Program-made: the position numbers and the translations under genes | DNA from: Mesorhizobium sp. | GTDB taxonomy: Bacteria; Pseudomonadota; Alphaproteobacteria; Rhizobiales; Rhizobiaceae | Assembly: GCA_004020545.1 (NCBI GenBank) | Contig: SAQE01000002.1 | Location: 248,001-312,000 of the forward strand | Length of the DNA: 64,000 nucleotides | Direction of reading: 5' to 3' | Notes under the pieces: model-generated | Database searches by the model: none | The model's input: the letters and a program-made list of their open reading frames with translations, nothing else | Told to the model about the DNA's origin: nothing | In this document: piece by piece, positions 25,182-34,502 of the stretch | Numbering within the stretch: the stretch's first letter is position 1 | How the letters are laid out: each line of letters starts with the position of its first letter

Positions 25182-28100
25182 TCAGGCCTTGCCGAACCCG
25201 CCGGGCGTCGGCGTGGTGACGATGACGGCCTCGCCGGCATCAAGCGTCGTCTGGTCGCAGGCCTTCAGCACGTCGATCGACCCATCGTTGCGCCTCACCC
25301 TGGTCGAGCCGGCCTCACCGTTGCCACCGCCGTCAAGGCCCTGGGGCGGGCGGTTGCGGTGCGAGGAAAGGATGGCGCATTCCATTTTTTCCAGGAAGCG
25401 GATGGTGCGTTTGGTGCCGTCGCCGGCGTTCCACTTGCCCTTGCCGCCCGAGCCTTCGCGGATGTGGAAGTCCTCGAGCACCACCGGGAAGCGCAGTTCC
25501 AGCACCTCGGGATCAGTAAGCCGCGAATTGGTCATGTGGGTGTGGACCCCGGACGTGCCGGCAAAGCCGCGGCCCGAATTCATGCGCCCGGCCGGCGAGC
25601 CTGAGCAGATCGTCTCGTAATATTGGTACTGCCGGTTGCCGAAGGTGAGATTGTTCATCGTGCCTTGCGCATTGGCCATCGCGCCCATGGCGCCGAACAG
25701 CGCGTTGGTGACGTGCTGCGATGTCTCGACATTGCCGGCAACCACGGCGGCGGGGTAGGCCGGTTTGAGCATGCAGCCGTCGGGAATGACGATGTTGATC
25801 GGCCTCAGGCAGCCTGCGTTCATCGGAATCATGTCCTCGACCATGACGCGGAAGGCGTAGAGCACGGCGGCGCGGGCGACTGGTTCCGGCGCGTTGAAAT
25901 TGTTCTTCATGACCGGCGAGGTGCCGGTGAAGTCGACCGTCGCCTCGCGCTTGTCGCGGTCGACCGCGATGCTGACCTTGATCACCTGGCCGGTATCGGT
26001 CGGGTATTCGTAGACCGAGCTGTCGGGCAGCCGTTCCAGCACGCGGCGCACGCTCTCGGCGGCATTGTCTTGGACATGGCCCATATAGGCCTCGACGACA
26101 TCGAGGCCGAAATGCGCGACCATCTTGCGCAACTCCGCCACGCCCTTTTCGTTGGCGGCGATCTGCGCCTTGAGGTCGGCGATGTTCTGGGCGGGATTGC
26201 GGGCAGGGTAGGGATGATCGGTGAGGAGCGCCTCAAGCTCCTTCTCGCGGAAGCGGCCGCGATCGACGATGCGGAAATTGTCGAACAGCACGCCCTCCTC
26301 GTCGACGGTGGTGGCCAAAGGCGTCATCGAGCCGGGCGCCGTGCCGCCGACATCGGCGTGGTGGCCGCGGGAGGCCGCCCAGAACAGGATTTCCCCGCGC
26401 GCATCGTCGAACACCGGCGTCACCACGGTGATGTCAGGCAAATGCGTGCCGCCATTGTAAGGCGCGTTGAGCGCGAAGACGTCTCCCGGATGGATATCGC
26501 CCGAGTTCAGGCGGATGACGGTTTCGACCGAGCGGTCCATGGACCCGAGATGCACCGGCATGTGCGGCGCGTTGGCGACCAGCGCGCCGTGGCGGTCGAA
26601 CACGGCGCAGGAAAAGTCCAGCCGTTCCTTGATGTTGACCGAATAGGCGGTGTTCTGCAGCGTCACGCCCATCTGCTCGGCGATCGACATGAAGAGGTTG
26701 TTGAAGACCTCCAGCATCACCGGATCGGCTTCGGTGCCGAGCGCCGCCTGCCGGGCCTTCTTCTCGATCCGCCGCAGAAGCACATGGTTCCGGGCCGTGA
26801 TCCCGGCCTGCCAGCCCGGCTCGACGACGATTGTCTGGTTCGGCTCGATGATAAGCGCGGGGCCGGCCACCTTATGGCCGGGCTTCAGACCATCACGCCG
26901 GAAGATGCCGGCGTCCCGCCAGCCGCCATCGGCGAAGAATTGTCGGATCTGCCAAGGGCTTGCCGCCTTGTCTTCGAGACTTGATTCAGTTTCGTCGCGC
27001 GCAGCGGCGCCGGCATCTCTGCCTTCAACGCCAACGGCCTCCACGATCATTGGCTTGTTTTCATAGACGAAGCCGAACTGCGCCTTGTGGGCAGCCTCGA
27101 AATCGCTTCTGGCGCGGAAGATCGAGCCATGCTCGAAATTCACCGGCAGCGCCGTATCGGTGCCGTCATAGCGGATCTGCAGGACCGGCCTCGAGGCGAT
27201 GGCGGCCTCCGCAATGCCTTGCGCGCCAAGTTCGGCAACGACGCTTTGGCGCAATGCCGCAATCAGGTCCTCGATCGAGGAGCGGGACTCTTCGGCCAGA
27301 GGTTTTAGCAGTGCCTGCTGGCGCGAGGCGAAAACCGTCGACAGCCCGATGCCATAGGCCGAAAGCAGGCCGGAGAAGGGGTGGATGAGCACGGCTTCCA
27401 TGCCGAGCGCATCGGCGACGAGGCAGGCGTGCTGGCCGCCGGCACCGCCAAAGCAGTTCAAGAGATATTCGGTGACGTCATAGCCGCGTTGCACCGAGAT
27501 CTTCTTGATGGCGTTGGCCATGTTCTCGACGGCGATGGTGACAAAACCCTCGGCCACTGCTTCCGGCGTTCGGCCATCGCCGATCTCGGCGGCCAGAGCC
27601 GTGAATTTTTCGCGCACGGTTTCGACGTCGAGCGGCTGGTCCTGGCCGGGACCGAAGATCGTCGGGAAGAAATCGGGCCGCAGCTTGCCGAGCATGACAT
27701 TGGCGTCGGTGACGGCGAGCGGCCCGCCGCGCCTGTAAGCGGCCGGGCCTGGATTGGCGCCGGCGGAGTCAGGACCGACGCGAAAGCGGCCGGCCTCGTA
27801 ATGCAGGATCGAACCGCCGCCGGCGGCGACGGTGTGGATGCGCATCATCGGCGCGCGGATGCGCACACCGGCGACTTCGGTGTCGAAGGCGCGTTCATAT
27901 TCACCGTCATAGTGGGCGACGTCGGTCGAGGTGCCGCCCATATCGAAGCCGATCACCTTGTCGAAGCCGGCGAGCTTCGCCGTCTCGACCATGCCGACCA
28001 CGCCGCCGGCCGGGCCGGAAAGCAGCGCATCCTTGCCCTGGAACATGTCGGCGGCGGTCAGCCCGCCCGACGACATCATGAACATCAGGCGGGGCCCCGG

Positions 28101-28808
28101 GCCCAATTCTCCGGCTACCCTTTGCACGTAGCGCGACAGGATCGGCGAAAGATAGGCGTCCACCACCGTGGTGTCGCCGCGGCCGACCAGCTTGATCAGC
28201 GGCGAGACCTCGTGACTGACCGAAATCTGGCCGAAGCCGATCTTGCGGCAGACCTTGGCCACCGCCTTTTCATGGTCGGGATATTTCCAGGCATGCATGA
28301 AGACGACTGCGACCGCGTCGATGCCGTCGGCCTTGGCCTGCTCGATCGCCGGGCGGTAGGCGGCGATGTCGAGCAGCCGCTCGACGCAACCGTCGGCGCG
28401 CACCCGCTCGTCGATCTCGATCACTCGCTCGTAGAGCTGTTCCGGCAGGATGATCTCCTTGGCGAAGATGTCCGGCCGCGCCTGATAGGCGATGCGCAGC
28501 GCGTCCCGAAAACCCTTGGTGATGAGCAGAAGCACGCGGTCGCCCTTACGCTCCAGCAGCGCATTGGTGGCGACCGTGGTGCCCATCTTTATGTCGCCGA
28601 TCCGATCCGTGGGAATGGCGGTGCCAGATTTTAGCCCAAGCAGGTCGCGAATGCCTTGGATGGCGGCATCGGCATAGGCCTCAGGGTTCTCGGACAGGAG
28701 CTTGCGCGGGTGCAACTGCCCCCGCGGATCGCGGCCGATGACGTCGGTGAAGGTGCCGCCCCGGTCGATCCAGAAATCCCATTTCTTGTTCACCGCGGCT
28801 TCCGGCAT
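25182..28808 (-). CDS. 5-oxoprolinase / hydantoinase A-B fusion protein
   Basis: A 1208-residue protein joining a HyuA-type ATP-binding half (about 1-690) to a HyuB half (about 700-1208), the arrangement of ATP-dependent 5-oxoprolinase. In the first half [14 protein letters not shown] and [17 protein letters not shown] are actin-fold phosphate-binding motifs. The second half has [28 protein letters not shown] and [15 protein letters not shown]. It would open 5-oxoproline (or a hydantoin) to glutamate at the cost of ATP. The start ATG 28808 (MPEAAVNKK) is preferred to the ATG at 28868. It is monocistronic, with no transporter or HyuC beside it. Confidence 0.9.
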   Translation of the reverse strand: MPEAAVNKKWDFWIDRGGTFTDVIGRDPRGQLHPRKLLSENPEAYADAAIQGIRDLLGLKSGTAIPTDRIGDIKMGTTVATNALLERKGDRVLLLITKGFRDALRIAYQARPDIFAKEIILPEQLYERVIEIDERVRADGCVERLLDIAAYRPAIEQAKADGIDAVAVVFMHAWKYPDHEKAVAKVCRKIGFGQISVSHEVSPLIKLVGRGDTTVVDAYLSPILSRYVQRVAGELGPGPRLMFMMSSGGLTAADMFQGKDALLSGPAGGVVGMVETAKLAGFDKVIGFDMGGTSTDVAHYDGEYERAFDTEVAGVRIRAPMMRIHTVAAGGGSILHYEAGRFRVGPDSAGANPGPAAYRRGGPLAVTDANVMLGKLRPDFFPTIFGPGQDQPLDVETVREKFTALAAEIGDGRTPEAVAEGFVTIAVENMANAIKKISVQRGYDVTEYLLNCFGGAGGQHACLVADALGMEAVLIHPFSGLLSAYGIGLSTVFASRQQALLKPLAEESRSSIEDLIAALRQSVVAELGAQGIAEAAIASRPVLQIRYDGTDTALPVNFEHGSIFRARSDFEAAHKAQFGFVYENKPMIVEAVGVEGRDAGAAARDETESSLEDKAASPWQIRQFFADGGWRDAGIFRRDGLKPGHKVAGPALIIEPNQTIVVEPGWQAGITARNHVLLRRIEKKARQAALGTEADPVMLEVFNNLFMSIAEQMGVTLQNTAYSVNIKERLDFSCAVFDRHGALVANAPHMPVHLGSMDRSVETVIRLNSGDIHPGDVFALNAPYNGGTHLPDITVVTPVFDDARGEILFWAASRGHHADVGGTAPGSMTPLATTVDEEGVLFDNFRIVDRGRFREKELEALLTDHPYPARNPAQNIADLKAQIAANEKGVAELRKMVAHFGLDVVEAYMGHVQDNAAESVRRVLERLPDSSVYEYPTDTGQVIKVSIAVDRDKREATVDFTGTSPVMKNNFNAPEPVARAAVLYAFRVMVEDMIPMNAGCLRPINIVIPDGCMLKPAYPAAVVAGNVETSQHVTNALFGAMGAMANAQGTMNNLTFGNRQYQYYETICSGSPAGRMNSGRGFAGTSGVHTHMTNSRLTDPEVLELRFPVVLEDFHIREGSGGKGKWNAGDGTKRTIRFLEKMECAILSSHRNRPPQGLDGGGNGEAGSTRVRRNDGSIDVLKACDQTTLDAGEAVIVTTPTPGGFGKA

Positions 28809-28982
28809 TCTGTTTATCCAATTTGTGCGAGCGTATGTTCTGTTAGTTCGCCGTTTCGACCGCGGCAATCGCCAGTTGATGTTACATTCGGAAATGCAAC
28901 GTTACGAAACCCGTGAGCCGCTTGATGCATTTCTCCTGCGACCGTTCACCGAAATGTGAACGTTTGCTGAAGGAGAGATACC

Positions 28983-29189
28983 ATGAAGAAGGTCATTCTG
29001 GCGTCTGTTTCGGCGCTCGCCCTGCTGGGGGTCGCGGCTTGCAGCGACAGCGGCACCGGCACCGACAACACGACCACCCAAAGCACCAATCCGCCGGCCA
29101 ATGAGCAGCCGATGAAGCCAGCTACGCCTGACGCTTCGAAGCCTGCTGAACCGGCTCCGGCAACACCTCCTGCTGCGCCCGCGCAGTAG
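28983..29189 (+). CDS. Small proline/threonine-rich lipoprotein
   Basis: A 68-residue protein. The signal peptide MKKVILASVSALALLGVAAC ends in a clear lipobox with Cys20. The mature part is about 48 residues of low complexity rich in Pro, Ala, Thr and Asn, without a recognisable domain. GAAGGAGA precedes the ATG, and a strong terminator follows, so this is a real monocistronic gene. The function is unknown; such short Pro/Ala-rich lipoproteins may act as periplasmic spacers. The 174-bp region before it holds a CGTTCAC-CGAAAT-GTGAACG inverted repeat at 28943-28962. Confidence 0.82.
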   Translation: MKKVILASVSALALLGVAACSDSGTGTDNTTTQSTNPPANEQPMKPATPDASKPAEPAPATPPAAPAQ

Positions 29190-29210
29190 AAGCCAATCCG
29201 ATGAAATTAG

Positions 29211-29239
29211 GAAGGCCGGCCTAGCCCGGCCTTCTTTTT
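29211..29239 (+). terminator. Intrinsic terminator of the small lipoprotein gene
   Basis: GAAGGCCGG-CCTAGC-CCGGCCTTC followed by TTTTT: a 9-bp GC-rich stem and T-tract, 21 bp after the stop codon. Confidence 0.92.
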
Positions 29240-29323
29240 GCCAGGGCTGCGGTCAACGGCCGTTTGGGCCTGCGGCATTGTCCCGGCTTGATAGCGGTGG
29301 CCGGTTCGCACTAAGAAGCCGGC

Positions 29324-30043
29324 ATGTCGATTTGGGACCGCCTCGGCGACTTCATCGCGCGCGTGTCGTCGTCGGCGTCCTCGGGCGTCGCCGATGTCGT
29401 CGAGGCCGTGCGTACAGTGTTTTCCGGCGACCCGGATCTGCGCCGGCGCGTTGCCTTCTCCGTGGCGATGATCGCGCTCTCGGCCAAGATGGCCAAGGCC
29501 GATGGCATCGTCACTCAGGATGAAGTGCGCGCCTTCCAGGAAATCTTCGAGGTGCCGCCGAGCGAGACGCGCAACGTGGCGCGCCTCTACGATCTTGCCA
29601 AGCGCGATGTCGCAGGGTTCGAGATCTATGCCCAGCGCATGGCGCAACTCTGCGGTTCGGGCCATGCGAATTGCATGATGCTGGAAGACATCCTCGACGG
29701 GCTGTTCCATATCGCCAAGGCCGACGGGCTGATCCACGAGCGGGAAGGGCAATTCCTGCATCGCATTGCCGAGATTTTCCGGATCGACGAGGCGCATTAC
29801 CAGGCGATCCTGTCGCGGCACGTCAATCTCGGCGCCGCCGATCCCTATGTCGTTCTCGGCATCGAGCGGGGGAAGCCGTTCGAGGAGGTCAGGAAGCGCT
29901 ACCGCAAGCTGATCTCCGACAATCATCCTGACAGGCTGATCGCGCGCGGCCTGCCGCAGGAGTTCATCAAGATCGCCACGACAAGGGTCGCAGCGATCAA
30001 CGCGGCCTATGAGATGATCGAACGGGGCCTCAGGCACGTATGA
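29324..30043 (+). CDS. DjlA-like TerB/J-domain co-chaperone
   Basis: A 239-residue protein. The first ~160 residues form an all-alpha TerB-like domain (AFSVAMIALSAKMAKADGIV, then DEVRAFQEIF and DGLFHIAKADGLIHEREGQF). The C-terminal ~65 residues form a J domain with the HPD tripeptide in SDNHPDRLIARG. DjlA proteins stimulate DnaK ATPase; E. coli DjlA has an N-terminal membrane helix, while this one has only a weak amphipathic start (FIARVSSSASSGVADVV). It overlaps the amidase gene downstream by ATGA, so co-translation with a wall amidase is indicated. Confidence 0.88.
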   Translation: MSIWDRLGDFIARVSSSASSGVADVVEAVRTVFSGDPDLRRRVAFSVAMIALSAKMAKADGIVTQDEVRAFQEIFEVPPSETRNVARLYDLAKRDVAGFEIYAQRMAQLCGSGHANCMMLEDILDGLFHIAKADGLIHEREGQFLHRIAEIFRIDEAHYQAILSRHVNLGAADPYVVLGIERGKPFEEVRKRYRKLISDNHPDRLIARGLPQEFIKIATTRVAAINAAYEMIERGLRHV

Positions 30044-30807
30044 GCGGTTTCTTGCCCGACCAGCCGGGTGCCGAGGTCAGGGTGTCGCCGAATTTCGGTC
30101 CGCGACGCGAGACGCTCAGGCCCGACATGATCGTGTTGCACTATACCGGCATGGCGACCGGCGCCGGCGCCGAGGCGTGGCTGTGCGATCCGGCAAGCGA
30201 GGTGTCCTCGCATTATCTCGTCCATGAGGATGGCGGCATCGTGCAGATGGTGCGCGAGAGCGACCGCGCCTGGCATGCCGGCAAGGGCTCATGGTTCGGG
30301 CGCTCCGACATCAACTCGTCCTCGGTCGGCATCGAGATCGTCAATCCCGGGCATTCGCTCGGCTATAAAGCTTTCCCGAAGCGGCAGATCGATGCGGTGA
30401 TCGGATTGTGCGCCGGGATAATCGGCCGGCACTCCATTCCACCTCAAAGGGTGCTTGCGCATTCCGACGTGGCGCCAGGGCGCAAGGTCGATCCGGGCGA
30501 GAAGTTTCCCTGGAAAGCGCTTTTTGCGGCCGGCGTCGGCCATCTCGTTCCCGCGGCCCCGATCAGGCCGGGCGCGGCACTGAAGGCGGGCGATGCCGGC
30601 GCCGAGGTCGAGGCATTGCAGTCGATGCTGGCGCTCTATGGTTATGGTGTAGAGATATCGGGCATCTTCGACCGCCAGACCGAAATCGTGGTGGCGGCGT
30701 TTCAACGGCATTTCCGGCGGCGGCTCGTCGATGGCGTGGCGGATGCCTCTACAATCCGTACGTTGCAAAGGCTGCTGGCTTCCGTGAAGGCAGCCTCGCT
30801 CAGATAG
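30040..30807 (+). CDS. N-acetylmuramoyl-L-alanine amidase (AmiD/AmpD-like) with peptidoglycan-binding domain
   Basis: A 255-residue protein. The Amidase_2 domain has Zn-ligand histidines in IVLHYTGM and in VLAHSDVAPGRKVDPG, with EVSSHYLVHEDGGIVQMV and SVGIEIVNPGH between. A C-terminal PG_binding_1 domain (VEALQSMLALYGYGVEISGI) follows. It should remove the stem peptide from MurNAc. No signal peptide is evident from this start, so it may be cytoplasmic and act in muropeptide recycling like AmpD, or be exported by another route. The start is fixed by the ATGA overlap with the djlA-like gene. Confidence 0.9.
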   Translation: MSGFLPDQPGAEVRVSPNFGPRRETLRPDMIVLHYTGMATGAGAEAWLCDPASEVSSHYLVHEDGGIVQMVRESDRAWHAGKGSWFGRSDINSSSVGIEIVNPGHSLGYKAFPKRQIDAVIGLCAGIIGRHSIPPQRVLAHSDVAPGRKVDPGEKFPWKALFAAGVGHLVPAAPIRPGAALKAGDAGAEVEALQSMLALYGYGVEISGIFDRQTEIVVAAFQRHFRRRLVDGVADASTIRTLQRLLASVKAASLR

Positions 30808-30994
30808 TCTCGCCAGGTTCCCTAAATTACAACTTTGTCATACAAAGTGAATTGCCTCGCCTTCATTGGCGCCAATTCGCTCTCCAAACGCATCTCCCGC
30901 AAGTTGTCGGACGTCTAGCCTCCCAAGATGTGCCGATATTGAGTTAGCCACGCCGAGCGAAGTTCTTCGCGCGGTTCAAACAGAACAGGACTAC

Positions 30995-31720
30995 ATGCAA
31001 AAATTGACCGTTGTAGCGGCAGCCGTTGCTGCCGGAGTGATGACTTTTGCCTTCGGCCCGGCGAACAGCGCGCCGCTGAGCTTGCGGGCTGCGGACAATG
31101 GGTTCGCGGCAACCCCCGCAACGCCGAAGACGGCCTCGGATCTCAAAGCCGCAAAGACCAGGAAAACTGCTGAGACGAAAGTGCAAAAGGCCGCGGCATT
31201 GAAGTCGACAAAATCAGCGCCGAAGCGCGGTGCGAAGCGCGGCAAGCGGAGCGTCGACCTGACGACGACGGCGTCCATTCACCCGGAGAAGCCCGTATCG
31301 TCGTCTTCGGCCATCGGCGGTGAGGCCGCCGGCGGCGGCCAATATTCCGCGATCATCGCCCGCTATGCGGCAAGCTATGGCGTCCCGGTCTCGCTCGCCA
31401 AGGCCGTCATCAAGATCGAGAGCAACTACCGGCCGAACATGGTCGGCGGCGCTGGTGAGATCGGCCTGATGCAGATCAAGCCGGCGACGGCGCGGATGAT
31501 GGGCTATACGGGTTCGGCCAAGGGACTGTTCAACCCCGATACCAACATCAAATACGGCATGAAGTACCTTGCCATGGCGCAGGGCCTCGGCGGCGGCACC
31601 ACCTGCGGCACGATCCTCAAATACAATGCCGGCCATGGGGCGACGCGGATGAATCCAGTCTCGGCCGCCTATTGCAGCAAGGTGAAGGTGCAGATGGCGG
31701 CGCTCGGTTCGCCTGCCTAA
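30995..31720 (+). CDS. Lytic transglycosylase, SLT family
   Basis: A 241-residue protein from ATG 30995. A signal peptide (about 1-25, ending GPANSA) leads to a Lys/Ala-rich linker of about 75 residues. The C-terminal SLT domain holds the catalytic glutamate in VIKIESNYRPNMVGG, then GEIGLMQIKPATARMMG and YNAGHG. It should cleave periplasmic peptidoglycan. The basic low-complexity linker may hold the catalytic domain on the wall. The 187-bp gap before it holds ACTTTGT-CAT-ACAAAGT at 30832-30848, possibly the end of the amidase transcript, and the palindrome ATTGGCGCCAAT at 30865-30876. Confidence 0.9.
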   Translation: MQKLTVVAAAVAAGVMTFAFGPANSAPLSLRAADNGFAATPATPKTASDLKAAKTRKTAETKVQKAAALKSTKSAPKRGAKRGKRSVDLTTTASIHPEKPVSSSSAIGGEAAGGGQYSAIIARYAASYGVPVSLAKAVIKIESNYRPNMVGGAGEIGLMQIKPATARMMGYTGSAKGLFNPDTNIKYGMKYLAMAQGLGGGTTCGTILKYNAGHGATRMNPVSAAYCSKVKVQMAALGSPA

Positions 31721-31756
31721 CGCTCATATTTCGAAGTGGATTTGGGCAATGCATGT

Positions 31757-31811
31757 TTGTTCGTGCATGTCGTTGTCCCAAACCGCTGCGCACCTTTGGG
31801 CGACATGCGTT
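31757..31811 (+). repeat. Intergenic palindromic element, type A, copy 3
   Basis: TTGTTCG hinge remnant, then GCATGTCG-TTGTCCCAAACCGCTGCGCACCTTTGGG-CGACATGC with the arms at 31765-31772 and 31801-31808 (pieces quoted around the loop). It lies between the transglycosylase stop and the rnpB promoter. Confidence 0.75.
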
Positions 31812-31822
31812 AGCTTTTTCGT

Positions 31823-31851
31823 TTGCGTTTTCAGGCGCGAACCCCTTTATA
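31823..31851 (+). promoter_or_regulatory. Candidate rnpB promoter
   Basis: TTGCGT (31823-31828) and TTTATA (31846-31851) with a 17-base spacer, placing the start point about six bases downstream at the first base of the RNase P RNA. Confidence 0.6.
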
Positions 31852-31856
31852 CGCGC

Positions 31857-32260
31857 TTGCCAGCTGGCCGGGCGGCCGCGCCCGCGTAGCCGAAAGGCTG
31901 CGGGTGAGGAAAGTCCGGGCTCCATGGAGACACGGTGCCGGCTAATGGCCGGCGGGGGCAACCCCAGGGAAAGTGCCACAGAAAGCAAACCGCCGCGGCA
32001 TTTGCTGCGGCAAGGGTGAAAGGGTGGGGTAAGAGCCCACCGCGCGACTGGCAACAGGAGCGGCACGGCAAACCCCACCGGGAGCAAGACCGAATAGGGG
32101 CGGTGCGAAGGGAAACCTTCGAGGGCTGTTTCCGGCCCACCGCCCGGGTAGGTTGCGTGAGGCGCATGGCGACATGCGTCCAAGATGAATGGCCGCCACG
32201 TTCTCGCGCCGCAAGGCGCGAGGGCCATACAGAACCCGGCTTACAGGCCAGCTGGCATTT
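31857..32260 (+). ncRNA. rnpB: RNase P RNA
   Basis: About 400 nt, bacterial type A. The 5' end GCCAGCTGGCC (31859-31869) pairs with GGCCAGCTGGC (32246-32256), giving helix P1. Conserved core segments are GAGGAAAGTCCGGGCTCC near the 5' side, GGGAAAGTGCCACAGAAA and AACCCGGCTTACAG near the 3' end. It is the catalytic RNA that matures tRNA 5' ends, together with RnpA. The P1 pairing sets the ends to within a few bases. Confidence 0.95.
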
Positions 32261-32360
32261 TCTCCGCGATATCCAAAGAGAGTCCGTGAAATCAGCGGGT
32301 TGTGCCGTCGGGGCTCGTCTGTGATTCCGGGACGACGGACGCACGCTTCTTGAAGCTGGT

Positions 32361-32377
32361 GCGATTAAATCGTACCT
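32361..32377. promoter_or_regulatory. 17-bp palindrome, likely ParD operator
   Basis: GTGCGATT-A-AATCGTAC: seven of eight position pairs are complementary around the central A. It lies 33 bp upstream of the parD start, where ribbon-helix-helix antitoxins usually bind. Confidence 0.5.
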
Positions 32378-32409
32378 TGCAGCCGGCGGACAGATAAGAG
32401 GAGCGCGTG

Positions 32410-32685
32410 ATGGGTCAGGTCGACAAACGCAGCATAACGCTTTCTCCCGAGCTGGCGCAGGCTGTCGACGACGTCGTGGCGGCCGGCGAATATGCCTCGG
32501 CGAGCGAGGTGATACGGGACGCGCTCAGGCAATGGAAGGACCGGCGCGACCTTCTCGGCTATACGGTCGAGGAACTGCGCAAGCTGGTGCAGGAGGGAAT
32601 CGACAGCGGGCCGGGACGGTTCGTGTCGATGGATGAAATAAAGGCCGAGGCCCGCAGGCGCTGGAAGTCAAACGGAGCGGCATGA
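32410..32685 (+). CDS. parD: ParD-type antitoxin (ribbon-helix-helix)
   Basis: A 91-residue protein. The N-terminal beta-strand and helices RSITLSPELAQAVDDVVAAG, then EYASASEVIRDALRQWKDR form the CopG/ParD DNA-binding fold. The C-terminal part (VQEGIDSGPGRFVSMDEIKA) is the toxin-wrapping tail with the usual GxxGxF-like turn. AAGAGGAG precedes ATG 32410; the GTG one codon earlier is possible. The stop overlaps the toxin start by ATGA. Confidence 0.92.
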   Translation: MGQVDKRSITLSPELAQAVDDVVAAGEYASASEVIRDALRQWKDRRDLLGYTVEELRKLVQEGIDSGPGRFVSMDEIKAEARRRWKSNGAA

Positions 32686-32984
32686 GCTCTCCGCCGATCG
32701 TTCGAGCCGCGCAAGCCGAAGAAGACCTGATCGCCATCTGGCTTTATGTCGCAGCCGACAATGAAGCCGCAGCGGATCGTCTGCTCGGTCGCATCGAAGG
32801 GCGTTGGCGGCAACTGGCTGCCTATCCCTTGTCCGGCCCTCCCCGGGACGACATCGCGCCCGGTGTTCGTCATCTCATCGTCGGTGAGTATCTCACCTTG
32901 TATCGGGTGGGCAGCGACGCCGTCGAAATCCTGCGCGTGCTGCATGGCCGGCGCAAGATCGGGGCCGACGATCTGGCGCCGTGA
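32682..32984 (+). CDS. parE: ParE-type toxin (RelE/ParE superfamily)
   Basis: A 100-residue protein with the ParE layout: AAQAEEDLIAIWLYVAADNE as the N-terminal helix pair, then RQLAAYPLSGPPRDDIAPGV, the VGEYLTLYRV strand and a C-terminal VEILRVLHGRRKI. ParE toxins inhibit gyrase, while RelE relatives cut mRNA; the RVLHGRR ending fits ParE. It is intact and coupled to parD. It ends six bases before the stop of the convergent PLP enzyme gene. Confidence 0.92.
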   Translation: MSSPPIVRAAQAEEDLIAIWLYVAADNEAAADRLLGRIEGRWRQLAAYPLSGPPRDDIAPGVRHLIVGEYLTLYRVGSDAVEILRVLHGRRKIGADDLAP

Positions 32985-32989
32985 TCGGC

Positions 32990-34105
32990 TCAACCGCCGA
33001 TCTTGTCGAGAGACGCCTCGATCGCCTGCCAGAGCTCCTCGACCGGCTCGCAGCCTATGGCCAGCCGTACGAAGCCGGGCGGCACCGCGTCTCCACGCTT
33101 CGAGCGCCGTTCCGCCGAGCTGTGCACGCCGCCGAATGACGTCGCCGATTCAATCAATGGGCAATTGTTGATGAAGTCCTCGGCCTTCTCTTCCGAGGCC
33201 AGCTCGAACGAGATGAGGAAGCCGAAGCGCTCCATCTGAGCCCGCGCCAGATTGTGCGAGGGGTCGCCCTCAAGGCCTGGAAAGCGCAAGCCGCTTACGG
33301 CGCGATGTCCCTTGAGACGACGAGCGATCGTTTCGGCCGAGGAGCACATGCGGTCGAAACGCACCTCGAGCGTTTCGAGGCCGCGATGCACGAGCCAGGC
33401 CTCGAACGGCCCGGGAATGCCGCCGGCGGTCTCGCGCCAATCCTTGACCCTGGCGACAATGTCCGGATCGCGGCTGGCGACATGGCCGAAGAGCACGTCC
33501 GAGTGGCCATTGATCGCCTTGGTGTCGGCCGAGACGACGATGTCGGCGCCGAGATCGAGCGGGCGCTGGCCGAACGGCGTCATCGTGGTGTTGTCGACGA
33601 TGAGGAGCGCGCCTTGCTCGCGGGCGGCCTTGGCGACGGCGGCGATGTCGCAGATGTCGAGCCGCGGATTGGACGGGGTCTCGACGAAGACCAGCCGGTA
33701 GCCGGCGAAATCGCCGTCCAGAATGCTCGATGTGGGCCTAACGTCATAGGCGATCCCAAGCGGTTTCAGGAAACGCTCCGCCAGCGCGCGTGTCGTGTGG
33801 TAGCCGTCCGAGGGCAAGAGAATGCGGTCACCCGATTTGACGAACGCAAAGAACGTCGCTGAAATCGCGGCCATTCCCGACGGAAAGGCGACGCATTGCG
33901 CATCTTCCAGATGGCCAAGCACATGCTCGACGGCATGCCATGTCGGATTGCTGAAGCGGCCGTATTGATCGAAGCCCGTCGCATCGCCCGGCGAATGGAA
34001 GACCGAGGCCATGGTCAGCGGCAGGGGGATCGGGTCGCCCTTGGCGAAATCGCGGCTGCGCAGATGGACAAGTGCCGCGGCGCGTGATTTCGCGGTTTCG
34101 GACAT
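32990..34105 (-). CDS. Cys/Met metabolism PLP enzyme (cystathionine gamma-lyase-like)
   Basis: A 371-residue trans-sulfuration family enzyme. YGRFSNPTWHAVEHVLGHLE and AQCVAFPSGMAAISATFF are the substrate and cofactor regions. The PLP lysine is in VVSADTKAINGHSDVLFG, and VFVETPSNPRLDICDI contacts the ring. Members include cystathionine gamma-lyase, cystathionine gamma-synthase and O-acylhomoserine sulfhydrylase; I favour lyase from overall similarity but cannot prove it. AAGGA stands before the ATG at 34105. Its promoter region is shared with mraZ on the other strand. Confidence 0.82.
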   Translation of the reverse strand: MSETAKSRAAALVHLRSRDFAKGDPIPLPLTMASVFHSPGDATGFDQYGRFSNPTWHAVEHVLGHLEDAQCVAFPSGMAAISATFFAFVKSGDRILLPSDGYHTTRALAERFLKPLGIAYDVRPTSSILDGDFAGYRLVFVETPSNPRLDICDIAAVAKAAREQGALLIVDNTTMTPFGQRPLDLGADIVVSADTKAINGHSDVLFGHVASRDPDIVARVKDWRETAGGIPGPFEAWLVHRGLETLEVRFDRMCSSAETIARRLKGHRAVSGLRFPGLEGDPSHNLARAQMERFGFLISFELASEEKAEDFINNCPLIESATSFGGVHSSAERRSKRGDAVPPGFVRLAIGCEPVEELWQAIEASLDKIGG

Positions 34106-34502
34106 GGGCTCATTCCTTCGCTAACAGAGGTTCGACGCTAGGCGCGCCAGCCATTTGCAGCAAGAAGCGTCCTTTTGGGCCAGCGCGCTCTAAACGCTTC
34201 GTTAGGCTTAATAGAGGATAAAGACGAGACGTGCCTTCAGCCTGCTCTTCCTGGTTGTGGTGTGCGCGTTTATGATGCCTGTTCCCGTTGACGCCCATAG
34301 TGCCCCATGATATCCCATTTGCATCATCAAGCCTTCGTTCCGCGTCAGGGTGAAGCGTACGCCAATCGGGCAGTCGCGGCGGCTGCGCGTTTGCCGGTAT
34401 TCGCCTTGGTGAATGAAGCGGTTTGTCGCGAGGCGATGCGCGGCAGGGGCGCGGAGAAAAACATGGGAAGGGGTGCGGCGGCGACAGCGGCTGTAGCGCG
34501 TA
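34106..34502. other. Intergenic region before mraZ
   Basis: 397 bp. The part 34106-34282 would hold the promoter of the PLP enzyme gene on the minus strand; no clear boxes are seen. 34283-34317 is the MraZ operator. 34318-34502 would be a long untranslated leader of mraZ without a recognisable motif, apart from TGGGAAGGGG at about 34464. The open frame running from 34307 into rsmH is not considered coding. Confidence 0.6.
34283..34317 (-). promoter_or_regulatory. MraZ operator (four TGGGN-type repeats) over the dcw promoter
   Basis: On the minus strand the units TGGGA, TGGGG, TGGGC and CGGGA follow one another with 5-base spacers (TATCA, CACTA, GTCAA). TGGGN repeats with a 10-base period are the known binding sites of the MraZ ring. 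On the plus strand TTGACG (34288-34293) and TATCCC (34311-34316), 17 bases apart, would be a promoter under the same repeats, so bound MraZ would block transcription of the cluster. Confidence 0.8.

Noticed and set aside
34462-34478. Second MraZ site TGGGAAGGGGTGCGG close to the mraZ start
   Set aside because: Only one unit fits TGGGN exactly; spacing to the next is right but the sequence is not, and no promoter is visible.
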